From NCBI GenBank assembly GCA_947628395.1, contig CANQZP010000008.1:1-27755 (forward strand): DNA of 27,755 bases, in the 5' to 3' direction. Shown piece after piece: positions 16,923 to 24,241 of this stretch. The notes under the pieces were generated by a model. That model worked only from the letters and a program-made list of their open reading frames with translations. It did not search any database and was not told the DNA's origin. A program made the position numbers and the translations under genes. Position 1 is the stretch's first letter. Each line of letters starts with the position of its first letter. Origin of the DNA: an uncultured Clostridia bacterium. GTDB taxonomy: Bacteria > Bacillota > Clostridia > TANB77 > CAG-508.

Positions 16923-17537
16923 TTATAAATATTTTTTAAAAATATTTATTAAATTTCCTGATACATAACTTTCCATACTAGCTGCAACAATAGCTAACAA
17001 TATAGAAATTGCCAAAAAAATAACATATTTAATTATTTCAAACTTTATTTCTCCTCTTTTTTTATTACTTATAACATATTTACAAAAATTCATTCCACTG
17101 GCTGTTATTAAGAAAATAGAAGCAATAAAAAAGATATTTTGAACAACAAGTGAACTTAAAACAAAAGTTATTCCTTTTCTAAATTTCAATGTTGCCATAA
17201 CTGCAGAAATTGTATATCCTAAAGAAAATCCTCTATATGCTACTAAGAAATACAATATAGGAACTCCTATTACTGTAGAACCAAGAATTCCACATAATAA
17301 AATAAAAACAACATTTTCTTTTAGTTTCTCTAAAAATAATTTATTTGAATCTATCTTCGAACCTTCTTTTAATGATACAACTGATTTATCTATATAGCTT
17401 ATTATTTTTTCTTTTTGATTATTATTAGAATTATTAATAGTCATAACTCCAACAATTAAACCTATTAGAAAAATAATACTTATTATAAAATATTCTCTAA
17501 AATGACTTAAAAAATAATTTTTTATATTTTCTTTCAT
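16923..17537 (-). CDS. spoIIM: Stage II sporulation protein M
   Basis: Integral membrane component of the SpoIID-SpoIIM-SpoIIP machinery that thins septal peptidoglycan and drives engulfment of the forespore. It has 204 residues with about five hydrophobic segments (around 16-34, 72-100, 105-120, 125-148 and 168-190) and the family core FLVAYRGFSLGYTISA with its conserved Arg-Gly. ATG follows GGAGGAG. It is transcribed with xerD, 96 bases downstream. Its presence, with spoVS and gerW, indicates an endospore-forming lineage. Confidence 0.9.
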   Translation of the reverse strand: MKENIKNYFLSHFREYFIISIIFLIGLIVGVMTINNSNNNQKEKIISYIDKSVVSLKEGSKIDSNKLFLEKLKENVVFILLCGILGSTVIGVPILYFLVAYRGFSLGYTISAVMATLKFRKGITFVLSSLVVQNIFFIASIFLITASGMNFCKYVISNKKRGEIKFEIIKYVIFLAISILLAIVAASMESYVSGNLINIFKKYL

Positions 17538-17556
17538 CTTTTGCTCCTCCTACCCC

Positions 17557-17577
17557 ATGTTTATGCAACCTAAACAT
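17557..17577 (-). other. Small inverted repeat before the spoIIM ribosome site
   Basis: ATGTTTA and TAAACAT pair around a 7-base loop, about 20 bases before the spoIIM start. It could be a weak leader hairpin or regulator site. The rest of the gap to the tRNA (17578-17707) is AT-rich with no feature I can support. Confidence 0.3.
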
Positions 17578-17707
17578 AAAAAATAACATATATTTTTATT
17601 CATTTTAGAATTTACCATTTAGGAATATATAAAACTATCCATTATTCAGTATTTAGAATAATATAATAGTAATATTTCATTTAGTAAATTTTTTTTACCT
17701 TCAAGTA

Positions 17708-17736
17708 TTGACTTTTCCGACTAGTTTTGGTATTAT
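17708..17736 (+). promoter_or_regulatory. Promoter of tRNA-Leu
   Basis: TTGACT (17708-17713), 17-base spacer, TATTAT (17731-17736, running into TATAAT at 17734-17739), about 12 bases before the mature tRNA 5' end. Confidence 0.65.
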
Positions 17737-17748
17737 AATTATTGTCAT

Positions 17749-17832
17749 GCGGATGTGGCGGAACTGGCAGACGCGCTAGACTTAGGATCTAGTGTCTTTG
17801 ACGTGGGGGTTCAAGTCCTCTCATCCGCACCA
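17749..17832 (+). tRNA. tRNA-Leu (anticodon UAG)
   Basis: Reads CUN leucine codons. The acceptor arms GCGGATG and CATCCGC pair, the anticodon loop CTTAGGA (anticodon TAG at 17783-17785) is closed by CTAGA/TCTAG, there is a long class II variable arm, and the T loop is GGTTCAAGTCC. The encoded 3' CCA is present. The total is 84 bases. It is the only plus-strand gene in the window and has its own promoter and terminator. Confidence 0.97.
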
Positions 17833-17836
17833 AGCG

Positions 17837-17865
17837 AGGGATATGTTTTAACATATCTCTTTTTC
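17837..17865 (+). terminator. Intrinsic terminator of tRNA-Leu
   Basis: AGGGATATGT pairs with ACATATCTCT (one G-T pair), followed by five T and CGTTT, directly after the tRNA. Confidence 0.8.
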
Positions 17866-17892
17866 GTTTCGTAAAGTGAGAGAAATTGAAAA

Positions 17893-17939
17893 GAAAAAAT
17901 TAAAGTCGTCTTATTAAAAATAAAACGACTTTAATTTTT
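17893..17939. terminator. Bidirectional terminator between tRNA-Leu and the unknown gene
   Basis: AAAAATTAAAGTCGT and ACGACTTTAATTTTT pair over about 15 bases, with T-rich tails on both strands. It can stop readthrough from the tRNA (plus) and ends the minus-strand 170-aa gene. Confidence 0.75.
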
Positions 17940-17976
17940 ATACTACAATAGTATTTAGGATTTCAATTTTACCATG

Positions 17977-18489
17977 TTATTGTTTAGAATACTTTACCTT
18001 ATGAATTATTCTCTCATCAGTTTCTATAAAAATTTCTTTCTGAGCTTTTGTCACATCTATTGACTTAAGTCTTCGAATCATTTCTTTAGAAGCTGCCTTA
18101 GAACCTTCTCTTATACAATGCTTAGTTACAAGTTCCCATGTTTCTCTTGGTAGCAGATAATAATCTTGGATATAGGCTAAATTTGCCTCATCTGTTAGAT
18201 ATACTAACTCTGAAAAAGTACAGTTATCTAACTTAATAGAATCTTCTGTCATTCCAGGAGTTATAAATGGTTTGGATGCCAATAATGTATACTCATCCAT
18301 ATAACATCCATTTTTTATAGCTTTTGTATCTAAATCACAAAAGTCTATAATTTGCTGACTACTAAGTCCCATTTTTCTTAACCGCTGTCCGTACTCTCTA
18401 ACATAAAGAAGCTTGTCTTTTGATTTTATATCGCCCCTTATAGCCTGAAATAATAACTCAGATGTTAGACAATCTTCAATCTTTTTCAT
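17977..18489 (-). CDS. Protein of unknown function beside tRNA-Leu
   Basis: Encodes 170 residues, soluble, mostly helical, with no signal peptide. I do not recognise the family. Features: a basic patch YVREYGQRLRKMG (about 30-42), a short acidic and Cys-containing segment FCDLD, an aromatic YIQDYYLLPRETWELV and a basic helix REGSKAASKEMIRRLKS. Start: AAGGAGG lies 8 bases before ATG at 18489; the longer TTG start at 18507 would contain that site. It has its own promoter candidate upstream and a terminator after it, so it is probably monocistronic. It contains the only in-frame CGG (codon 36, 18382-18384) outside the two frameshift sites. Its place next to a tRNA gene and its codon use hint at later acquisition. 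Confidence 0.7.
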   Translation of the reverse strand: MKKIEDCLTSELLFQAIRGDIKSKDKLLYVREYGQRLRKMGLSSQQIIDFCDLDTKAIKNGCYMDEYTLLASKPFITPGMTEDSIKLDNCTFSELVYLTDEANLAYIQDYYLLPRETWELVTKHCIREGSKAASKEMIRRLKSIDVTKAQKEIFIETDERIIHKVKYSKQ

Positions 18490-18524
18490 GGTAATAACCT
18501 CCTTCAAAAATTTTTTACGATATA

Positions 18525-18553
18525 ATTATGTCACATTATTGTAAATTATGCAA
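18525..18553 (-). promoter_or_regulatory. Candidate promoter of the 170-aa gene
   Basis: Minus strand TTGCAT (18548-18553), 17-base spacer, CATAAT (18525-18530), about 36 bases before the start codon. The -35 match is moderate. Confidence 0.4.
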
Positions 18554-18563
18554 GTCTTTTATT

Positions 18564-19089
18564 TTAATCTTCTTCATCTTCATAATCTTCTTGTTCTTCT
18601 TGTTCCTCTTCTTCTTTTTCTTTTTCTTTTTCTACTTCTTTTTCTATTTTATTTTTTAATTTTTCTATACATTTATTTTTATCTTTCATAGTGCTTATAG
18701 CATCTCCAACTTTATTCAATAAATCTGGAACATAATCTACTAGTTTGTCTAATGATGAATCATGATTTACTGGTAATAATTTTATAGTTCCATTTGTTAC
18801 TGCTAAAAAAGCAATAGGCTCTATTGTGACTCCTGCTCCACTTCCGTCCACCAAATGGTAATCTATACTGTACTTGTTCTTCTCTTTCTTTTCTAGTATA
18901 TTCATTTATTGTCTCGCCTTTAAATTCACTTCCTCCTGCAGCAAAACCAAAAGTAACTTTTGATATTGGAATAATTATTGTATCTACTCCAGTTTCTATT
19001 GGTTCTCCTATAATAGTATCTACATCTATCATATCTTTAATGCTATTCATAGCCGTATTCATTAATCCTTCAATTGGGTGTTCATTCAT
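18564..19089 (-). CDS. gerW: GerW/YtfJ family spore protein, interrupted by one +1 frameshift
   Basis: GerW (YtfJ) is a spore protein needed for normal germination in Bacillus. The first frame gives residues 1-81: HPIEGLMNTAMNSIKDM, the VIIP-like block TIIIPISKVTFGFAAGGSEF, and YRLPFGG. The second frame continues at once with GSGAGVTIEPIAFLAV, NGTIKLLPV and the helical end. Dropping the C at 18846 (codon 82, CGG-A) joins them into one gene of 174 codons plus stop, with FGGGSGAG restored. No other damage is visible. A Glu/Lys-rich tail of about 35 residues at the C-terminus is longer than usual for the family. The start overlaps the DUF2953 stop (ATGA), as expected for the conserved ytfI-ytfJ pair. 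It could be a recent pseudogene, a base-call error, or a functional gene using frameshifting. Confidence 0.85.
18843..18846 (-). other. +1 frameshift site in gerW (CGG-A)
   Basis: On the minus strand the zero frame reads GGT GGA CGG AAG TGG; skipping the C gives GGT GGA GGA AGT GGA, which encodes the conserved Gly-Gly-Gly-Ser-Gly. The zero frame continues about 27 codons to a stop. There is no stop codon or homopolymer at the site. Confidence 0.85.
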
Positions 19090-19670
19090 TTTTTCTTCTC
19101 TCCTTTTCTTAATAATTGATACATTATACTTATAATATGTACCATTTTTATCTCAATTATACTTTCACCTTCTATATAAAAATATTTTTTATTTAAGTAC
19201 ATAGGATTAATTTTAAAATAGTAGTTTAGGCTATCATATTTCTTAATTGACAAATTATATAAAAAGCCAAAAATAGTACTAATTACTGGTACTGAATATG
19301 TTGTAAGCAATATATTATTAGTTGAATATTCTAAATATATTTTTAAGGTAATTACATTTAATTGTAATTTTTTTAATTCTCTAAAAGTAATTCTTTTAAA
19401 AATACTATTTTCTATTTTATTTACATTAAAATTCTTTAATATCTTTTTCTTAATTTTTTGGAGTTTTATTTTAGATTTTAAAATTATCATATGTTCTGAA
19501 TTTATTTTTATTTTCAAAATTTTTAATATTTCAAATAAATATATAATTATTTCAATATCAAAATTTTTATCTTTATTTATTATAGTTACATTTTTAATAT
19601 TAATCTTTATTTTTGAGAACACCAAACCTATAATAATTAGAAAAAAAATAATAAAAAAAACTAGTACCAT
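19086..19670 (-). CDS. DUF2953 family membrane-associated protein (YtfI-like)
   Basis: Encodes 194 residues. An N-terminal membrane helix (VLVFFIIFFLIIIGLVFS) is followed by a Lys/Ile-rich domain and a C-terminal part with YNLSIKKYDSLNYYFKINPMY. This fits DUF2953 (B. subtilis YtfI), the regular neighbour of gerW/ytfJ; the two overlap by ATGA here. Function is unknown, inferred to be sporulation-linked from the partner. Its ribosome site and start codon lie in the loop of a 12-bp hairpin (19656-19703) whose 3' arm runs into a T-rich tract of the coding sequence. Confidence 0.82.
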   Translation of the reverse strand: MVLVFFIIFFLIIIGLVFSKIKINIKNVTIINKDKNFDIEIIIYLFEILKILKIKINSEHMIILKSKIKLQKIKKKILKNFNVNKIENSIFKRITFRELKKLQLNVITLKIYLEYSTNNILLTTYSVPVISTIFGFLYNLSIKKYDSLNYYFKINPMYLNKKYFYIEGESIIEIKMVHIISIMYQLLRKGEKKK

Positions 19671-19703
19671 ACTTTTCTCCTAAACTTAATAGTACTAGTT
19701 TTT
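19656..19703 (-). promoter_or_regulatory. Hairpin enclosing the DUF2953 start codon, terminator-like
   Basis: On the transcribed strand AAAAACTAGTAC pairs perfectly with GTACTAGTTTTT. The 24-base loop holds AGGAG and the ATG; the 3' arm is codons 2-5 and continues into eight T. This is an intrinsic-terminator shape folded over a translation start, in the gap where scpB would normally be. It could attenuate the DUF2953-gerW part of the recA operon. Confidence 0.55.
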
Positions 19704-19728
19704 ACATTTTTTTATAAATTAAACATAT

Positions 19729-20481
19729 CTAATTATTATTGTTCTTTTTCTCTATTATAATATCTCCAAATATCTCCTCTTGAGTAGCAGTAACTTTATT
19801 TCTTCTACTTAGTTCTAATACACCTGTAAATGCTGTAACTACTTCTGCTTTAGGTCTAGTCTTTAATGAGAATAACTTATTAAAAACTAATTTAGGTCTT
19901 TTTACTAATTCTTTAAAAATTTCTTTTACTTTACTTGCTACTGTATAGGTATCTACTAACGCAATTTTTTCTATATTTTCAGCATTTTTATTCATCTTTA
20001 CTTCATTATTTTGTAATAACCTTTGATAATTTTCAAATATTAAATCAGATGAATAATTTTTTTCTAATTTCTGTTTTGGAAGTTCAATTTGCTCTGGAGT
20101 ATTAAAAAATCTTAATGGACTATTTTGATAATATTCTTTTAAAACTTTACTAATTTCTTTATATTTTTTATATTCAATAATTCTATTTAATAATTCTTCT
20201 TCTGAAAGTTCTGCTTCATCTTCTGCTTCTTTAGGTAATAATTCTTTTGACTTTAAATATACTAAAGTACTAGCTATAACAAGGAATTCACTTGTAACTT
20301 CTAAATTCATATTTTCCATTTCTTGAATATATGCTATATACTGATCTGCTATATCTGTTAATTTAACATCATATATATCCATTTTATTTTTGTCTATTAA
20401 GTGTATAAGTAAATCAAGTGGTCCTTCAAAATTATCTAGTTTTACTGAATACTTATTTGTTTCTAATGTTAGTATGCCCAT
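19729..20481 (-). CDS. scpA: Segregation and condensation protein A
   Basis: Kleisin subunit that bridges the SMC dimer heads for chromosome condensation and segregation. It has 250 residues. The N-terminal kleisin signature VKLDNFEGPLDLLIHLIDKNKMDIYDVKLTDIADQY is clear, followed by a helical middle and a C-terminal winged-helix end (KAEVVTAFTGVLELSRRNKVTATQEEIFGDIII). ATG follows AAGGT. It sits 33 bases after recX in the recA operon. The usual partner scpB does not follow; DUF2953 comes next. Confidence 0.95.
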   Translation of the reverse strand: MGILTLETNKYSVKLDNFEGPLDLLIHLIDKNKMDIYDVKLTDIADQYIAYIQEMENMNLEVTSEFLVIASTLVYLKSKELLPKEAEDEAELSEEELLNRIIEYKKYKEISKVLKEYYQNSPLRFFNTPEQIELPKQKLEKNYSSDLIFENYQRLLQNNEVKMNKNAENIEKIALVDTYTVASKVKEIFKELVKRPKLVFNKLFSLKTRPKAEVVTAFTGVLELSRRNKVTATQEEIFGDIIIEKKNNNN

Positions 20482-20514
20482 TATTATTACCTTTCTAAAT
20501 TATATTACTATTTG

Positions 20515-20964
20515 TTATTCCATATCGTTTAATTCTTCTATTGATGTATATAAAAAATTCTTTCTTAATAAATAATTTTTTATATCTTCTTTTTCCATTG
20601 TTTTCATTTTTTTTTCTATAATTTTACCTGCTGATTGTTTTTCATATTCTTTTAACATTTCATCATTTATATCAAAATATTCATCAATTATATCTCTATT
20701 TATTCCTTTTGTCATTAGTTTATATTTTATTTCATATATAGAAAAATTTTTAAGTATAGTTACTTCTTTAACAAATCTTTCTATATATTCTTTATCATTT
20801 ATATATCCTAATTCTTTTAAATCTTCAATCGTTTCTTCTAATAATTCCGTATCTTCATTTTTAAATTTTTGTCTTACTTCTTGTTCTGTTCTTTTTTTAA
20901 ATGATATATATTTTAATATTTTAGTCTTAAGTCCATCTATTCTTTTTAAATGTTCAAAATCCAT
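20515..20964 (-). CDS. recX: Regulatory protein RecX
   Basis: Binds RecA filaments and limits recombinase activity. It has 149 residues with the three-helix RecX repeats: KILKYISFKKRTEQEVRQKF, DLKELGYINDKEYIERFV and IKYKLMTKGINRDIID, then a shorter C-terminal unit. It begins 8 bases after the recA stop, with GAGG overlapping the recA stop codon region, so the two are translationally coupled. This is the standard recA-recX arrangement. Confidence 0.92.
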   Translation of the reverse strand: MDFEHLKRIDGLKTKILKYISFKKRTEQEVRQKFKNEDTELLEETIEDLKELGYINDKEYIERFVKEVTILKNFSIYEIKYKLMTKGINRDIIDEYFDINDEMLKEYEKQSAGKIIEKKMKTMEKEDIKNYLLRKNFLYTSIEELNDME

Positions 20965-20972
20965 TTTTACCT

Positions 20973-22025
20973 CTATTCTTCAGGTTCTGTTTCTTCTTCT
21001 TTGTCTTGTTCTTGATTTTCATCTAATGCTTGTTCAAATGCTTTACTAAAATTATCTCTTATTTTCTTTTCTACTTCTTCCATTACTTTTGGATTTTCTT
21101 TTAGATATATCTTAGTATTTTCTCTTCCTTGTCCTATTTTAGCTCCATTATAGCTAAACCATGCACCACTTTTTTCTATTATATCTAAATTTACAGCTAA
21201 ATCTAATATATTTCCTTCTTTAGAAATTCCTTTTCCATACATAATATCAAATTCTGCTTCTCTAAATGGTGGAGCAACTTTATTTTTTACTACTTTTACT
21301 CTTGTTCTACTTCCTATTACTGTTCCATCTTGTTTGATATTTTCTATTTTTCTTATATCTAGTCTTACTGACGCATAAAATTTTAAAGCTCTACCACCAG
21401 GTGTAGTTTCAGGATTTCCAAACATTATTCCTACTTTTTCTCTTAATTGATTAATAAATACAATTACTGTTTTTGATTTATTTAATACACCTGCTAGTTT
21501 TCTTAAAGCTTGTGACATAAGTCTAGCTTGAAGTCCAACATGTGCATCTCCCATATCTCCGTCTATTTCAGCTTTTGGAACTAATGCTGCTACTGAGTCT
21601 ACTACTATAATATCTATAGCTCCACTTCTAACTAGTGCTTCTACTATTTCTAAAGCTTGCTCACCTGTATCTGGTTGAGATACTATTAAATTATCTATAT
21701 CAACTCCTAATTTTTTAGCATATACTGGATCTAACGCATGTTCTGCATCTATAAAAGCAGCTTCTCCTCCTAATTTTTGAGCTTCTGCTATTGTATGTAA
21801 TGCAAGTGTAGTTTTACCAGAAGATTCTGGACCAAATATTTCTACTATTCTTCCTTTTGGAATTCCTCCTATACCTAAAGCAACATCTAAGCTTAATGCG
21901 CCTGTAGGTATTCCTTCTACTTCCATTGCTTTAAATTCTCCAAGTTTCATTACAGAGCCTTTTCCAAATTGTTTTTCTATTTGACTCATTGCAGCGTCTA
22001 ATGCTTTTCTTTTTTCTTCTTTCAT
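20973..22025 (-). CDS. recA: Recombinase RecA
   Basis: Forms filaments on single-stranded DNA, carries out strand exchange and triggers LexA cleavage. It has 350 residues; the Walker A motif GPESSGKT is at 65-72, Walker B is in IDIIVVDSVAALVP, the L1/L2 regions include GDAHVGLQARLMSQALRKL and NQLREKVGIMFGNPETTPGG, and the C-terminus is acidic (DENQEQDKEEETEPEE). ATG follows AGGAGG. It has a strong sigma-A promoter at 22069-22098 and a possible SOS box between promoter and ribosome site. It leads the run recA-recX-scpA-DUF2953-gerW. Confidence 0.99.
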   Translation of the reverse strand: MKEEKRKALDAAMSQIEKQFGKGSVMKLGEFKAMEVEGIPTGALSLDVALGIGGIPKGRIVEIFGPESSGKTTLALHTIAEAQKLGGEAAFIDAEHALDPVYAKKLGVDIDNLIVSQPDTGEQALEIVEALVRSGAIDIIVVDSVAALVPKAEIDGDMGDAHVGLQARLMSQALRKLAGVLNKSKTVIVFINQLREKVGIMFGNPETTPGGRALKFYASVRLDIRKIENIKQDGTVIGSRTRVKVVKNKVAPPFREAEFDIMYGKGISKEGNILDLAVNLDIIEKSGAWFSYNGAKIGQGRENTKIYLKENPKVMEEVEKKIRDNFSKAFEQALDENQEQDKEEETEPEE

Positions 22026-22051
22026 AATTTCCTCCTAAATTTTTGTTTGGT

Positions 22052-22098
22052 AAACGTTCGTTTGTTTTATTATACATTTTAAATTTATTTTTTGTCAA
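22052..22098 (-). promoter_or_regulatory. recA promoter with SOS-box-like palindrome
   Basis: Minus strand TTGACA (22093-22098), 18-base spacer, TATAAT (22069-22074): both boxes are perfect. Just downstream lies AAACGTTCGTTT (plus strand 22052-22063), which has the architecture of the Gram-positive LexA site GAAC-N4-GTTC but with A and T at the outer positions. Known LexA boxes control recA in Firmicutes; that this variant is bound is inference. Confidence 0.7.
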
Positions 22099-22105
22099 TA
22101 CTTTT

Positions 22106-23713
22106 TTAATAATTTTTTCTATACCATCTGTCTATATGGTTATAAATACTATATGTAGTAGGCTTTGTAACTCCTACTAAATTTGTATTATATACTGTAA
22201 CATTATTTTTTCTAGCTAAACTTATAAATGGCATATCACGATTATAAACTTCAATTACCTTTTTATATTTTTCTTTCATAGTATTTTCATCAGATGTATT
22301 ATTTATTTCTGTCATCAATTGGTTTAAATCATCACTAGAATAATTCGAAATATTTCCACTTCCCATAAATGTATTTAAACTTGGTGAAAATGATGTGTTC
22401 ATATTAACTATAATTGCATCATATCCAGTTTTGCTATTTATAATATTATGATAATTATCGGCAGATACTTTTCTTAAATTTACTGTAATTCCCATTGATT
22501 TTAGCTGTGCCCTTATATTCTCACCTACTGCTACATTCAAATCATTATCTACATTTACAGTTAAGTAAAAAGAAAGTGTTGTTGTTCTACCATTTATAGT
22601 TTTTTGCCATGAATTATTTCTATATGTCCACCCATCATTTTGTAAAATATTTCTTGCCTCTTCTACATTAGTTCCATTATCGGCTCCACCCGGATATATC
22701 CAACTCGCATAATCTATTGGAAATTCACATCTCGAATATTCATTTCCATAGCAACTAACTATTATATTATTTTTGTCAATACTATAATTTATAGCTTTTC
22801 TAACCGCACTACTTGATAATATATTATTTGCACAGTTAAGTGCTAAAAAGTCATATTCTCTACCTTTATACTGTTCTGATGAATATCCAATACTTCCTAT
22901 ATATTTATTTACACTATTTATACTAGTATTAATTATATCTATATTCCCATTTTTGAATGCATTATAAACTTCACCCATATTTGCATAAAAGTTCACATTT
23001 ATTTTTTCTAATACTGAATTTACATCAGTGTTCCAATAATTTGTATTTTTCTCCAATACTATAACATTTTCATCTGAAGATGCTATTTTAAATAATCCTG
23101 TTCCTGTTGGATTTCTATTTTTACCAGTAGTATTGAAATCTTCGCCTTGATAATAATTACTACTCATAATTGGAAATGTAAGATTATATTCAAAAAATGG
23201 TACTTCTTGAGTTAGATTAAAAACTATTGTATTATTATCAACTACCTCTACATTGGATACAAATTTTAAATTTTCTTTATATATTGTATTTACACTATCA
23301 GATTTAATAGTTTCAACTGTAAATTTTACATCATTAGCTGTAAAATCAGTACCGTCCTGCCACTTTACTCCTTCTCGTAATTTAACAACATAAGATAAGT
23401 TACTTTTTTTAGATATTTCTGTTGCTAAACAATATTCTCCTTTATAATTTTCTCCAATAGAAATTAATGGTTCATATATAATTTTGCTGATTTCTTGAAC
23501 ATTTTTATTATTAGTTAAAATTGGATTGATTGTATCATATTCTGCAATAGCTAACCTTAGTTCTTTTACAACATTTATTGTTGCTTCTTCAATCTCTTTT
23601 TGTTCCTGTTCTTGTTTAGCTTTTTTTTCATCTTTCTTATAAAGGCTATATGTTACAATACCTAAAATTATTAAAAATAAAATAAAAATATATTTAAAAA
23701 TATTATTTTTCAT
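22106..23713 (-). CDS. Peptide ABC-transporter substrate-binding protein, membrane-anchored, orphan
   Basis: Encodes 535 residues of the SBP_bac_5 (OppA/DppA-type) family, which captures oligopeptides or similar solutes outside the cell. Family blocks are seen: KIIYEPLISIGENY, KLREGVKWQDGTDFTANDVKFTVE, PTGTGLFKI, VRKAINYSIDKNNII and the C-terminal NNVTVYNTNLVGV. The N-terminus is a hydrophobic helix (about 8-25) followed by a Lys/Glu-rich linker. There is no lipobox Cys, so it is probably held by an uncleaved transmembrane anchor, unlike typical Gram-positive binding lipoproteins. No permease or ATPase genes are next to it. It has its own promoter (23735-23763) and ends just before the recA promoter. 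Confidence 0.9.
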   Translation of the reverse strand: MKNNIFKYIFILFLIILGIVTYSLYKKDEKKAKQEQEQKEIEEATINVVKELRLAIAEYDTINPILTNNKNVQEISKIIYEPLISIGENYKGEYCLATEISKKSNLSYVVKLREGVKWQDGTDFTANDVKFTVETIKSDSVNTIYKENLKFVSNVEVVDNNTIVFNLTQEVPFFEYNLTFPIMSSNYYQGEDFNTTGKNRNPTGTGLFKIASSDENVIVLEKNTNYWNTDVNSVLEKINVNFYANMGEVYNAFKNGNIDIINTSINSVNKYIGSIGYSSEQYKGREYDFLALNCANNILSSSAVRKAINYSIDKNNIIVSCYGNEYSRCEFPIDYASWIYPGGADNGTNVEEARNILQNDGWTYRNNSWQKTINGRTTTLSFYLTVNVDNDLNVAVGENIRAQLKSMGITVNLRKVSADNYHNIINSKTGYDAIIVNMNTSFSPSLNTFMGSGNISNYSSDDLNQLMTEINNTSDENTMKEKYKKVIEVYNRDMPFISLARKNNVTVYNTNLVGVTKPTTYSIYNHIDRWYRKNY

Positions 23714-23734
23714 TTTTTCACCTACTATTTTTAT

Positions 23735-23763
23735 ATCATATATTAATTTATTGATTCTTTCAA
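23735..23763 (-). promoter_or_regulatory. Sigma-A promoter of the substrate-binding protein
   Basis: Minus strand TTGAAA (23758-23763), 17-base spacer, TATGAT (23735-23740), about 22 bases before the start codon and just after the spoVS terminator. Confidence 0.65.
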
Positions 23764-23772
23764 GATTTTTTT

Positions 23773-23808
23773 AGAAAAAAAGAGACAAATCTTTTTTGAT
23801 TTGCCCCC
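23773..23808 (-). terminator. Intrinsic terminator after spoVS
   Basis: CAAATC and GATTTG pair around six A, extended by G-T and G-C pairs (GGGG with TCTC), followed on the minus strand by a run of T (plus-strand A at 23774-23781). It ends the uppP-folD-dprA-ymdB-spoVS direction of transcription. Confidence 0.75.
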
Positions 23809-23844
23809 TAATTATATTTTCTTAAATTTAAATGTCTTACATTT

Positions 23845-24108
23845 TTATTTTCTAGATTCAATAATCAATTTTATACCAGTCCTATCTTCTCCTTCCACTT
23901 GAACTTCTGCAAATGCTGGTATACAAATTAAATCTACACCTGAAGGTGCTACAAAACCTCTGGCTATTGCCACTGCCTTAATTGCCTGATTTAGTGCTCC
24001 AGCTCCAATTGCTTGCATTTCTGCTTTTGTCGTTTCCTTTACCAATCCAGCTATAGCTCCTGCTACTGAATTTGGATTTGATTTTGATGAAATTTTTAAA
24101 ACTTCCAT
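23845..24108 (-). CDS. spoVS: Stage V sporulation protein S
   Basis: A small Alba-like protein that influences sporulation progress and coat assembly in Bacillus. It has 87 residues, nearly the same length as B. subtilis SpoVS, and an intact family sequence (MEVLKISSKSNPNSVAGAIA, GAGALNQAIKAVAIARGF, PAFAEVQVEGEDRTGIKLIIE). An upstream in-frame start at 24147 is ruled out by AGGAGG lying just before ATG at 24108. It lies downstream of ymdB as in B. subtilis. The 133-base gap to ymdB holds AT-rich sequence and perhaps its own promoter, which I could not pin down. Confidence 0.96.
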   Translation of the reverse strand: MEVLKISSKSNPNSVAGAIAGLVKETTKAEMQAIGAGALNQAIKAVAIARGFVAPSGVDLICIPAFAEVQVEGEDRTGIKLIIESRK

Positions 24109-24241
24109 TTTTTTGCCTCCTATTTTTTTATTTTGTATTATCAACATTTACTTTTATATAATATTTTGAGAATAAAGTCTAGTAGTTTCTGGAATAAAAT
24201 GGAAGAATCGTTCGTCTGTATTCTTGATATTTCGACATTTT

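Noticed and set aside
17977..18489. Calling the 170-aa gene a transcription regulator
   Set aside because: There is a helical basic region, but no recognisable helix-turn-helix or family motif.
18564..18905. Separate gene starting at ATG 18905 for the second half of gerW
   Set aside because: It overlaps the first frame, has only a weak ribosome-site match (AAGGCGAG), and the core GerW glycine block would be split between two proteins. One frameshifted gene explains everything.
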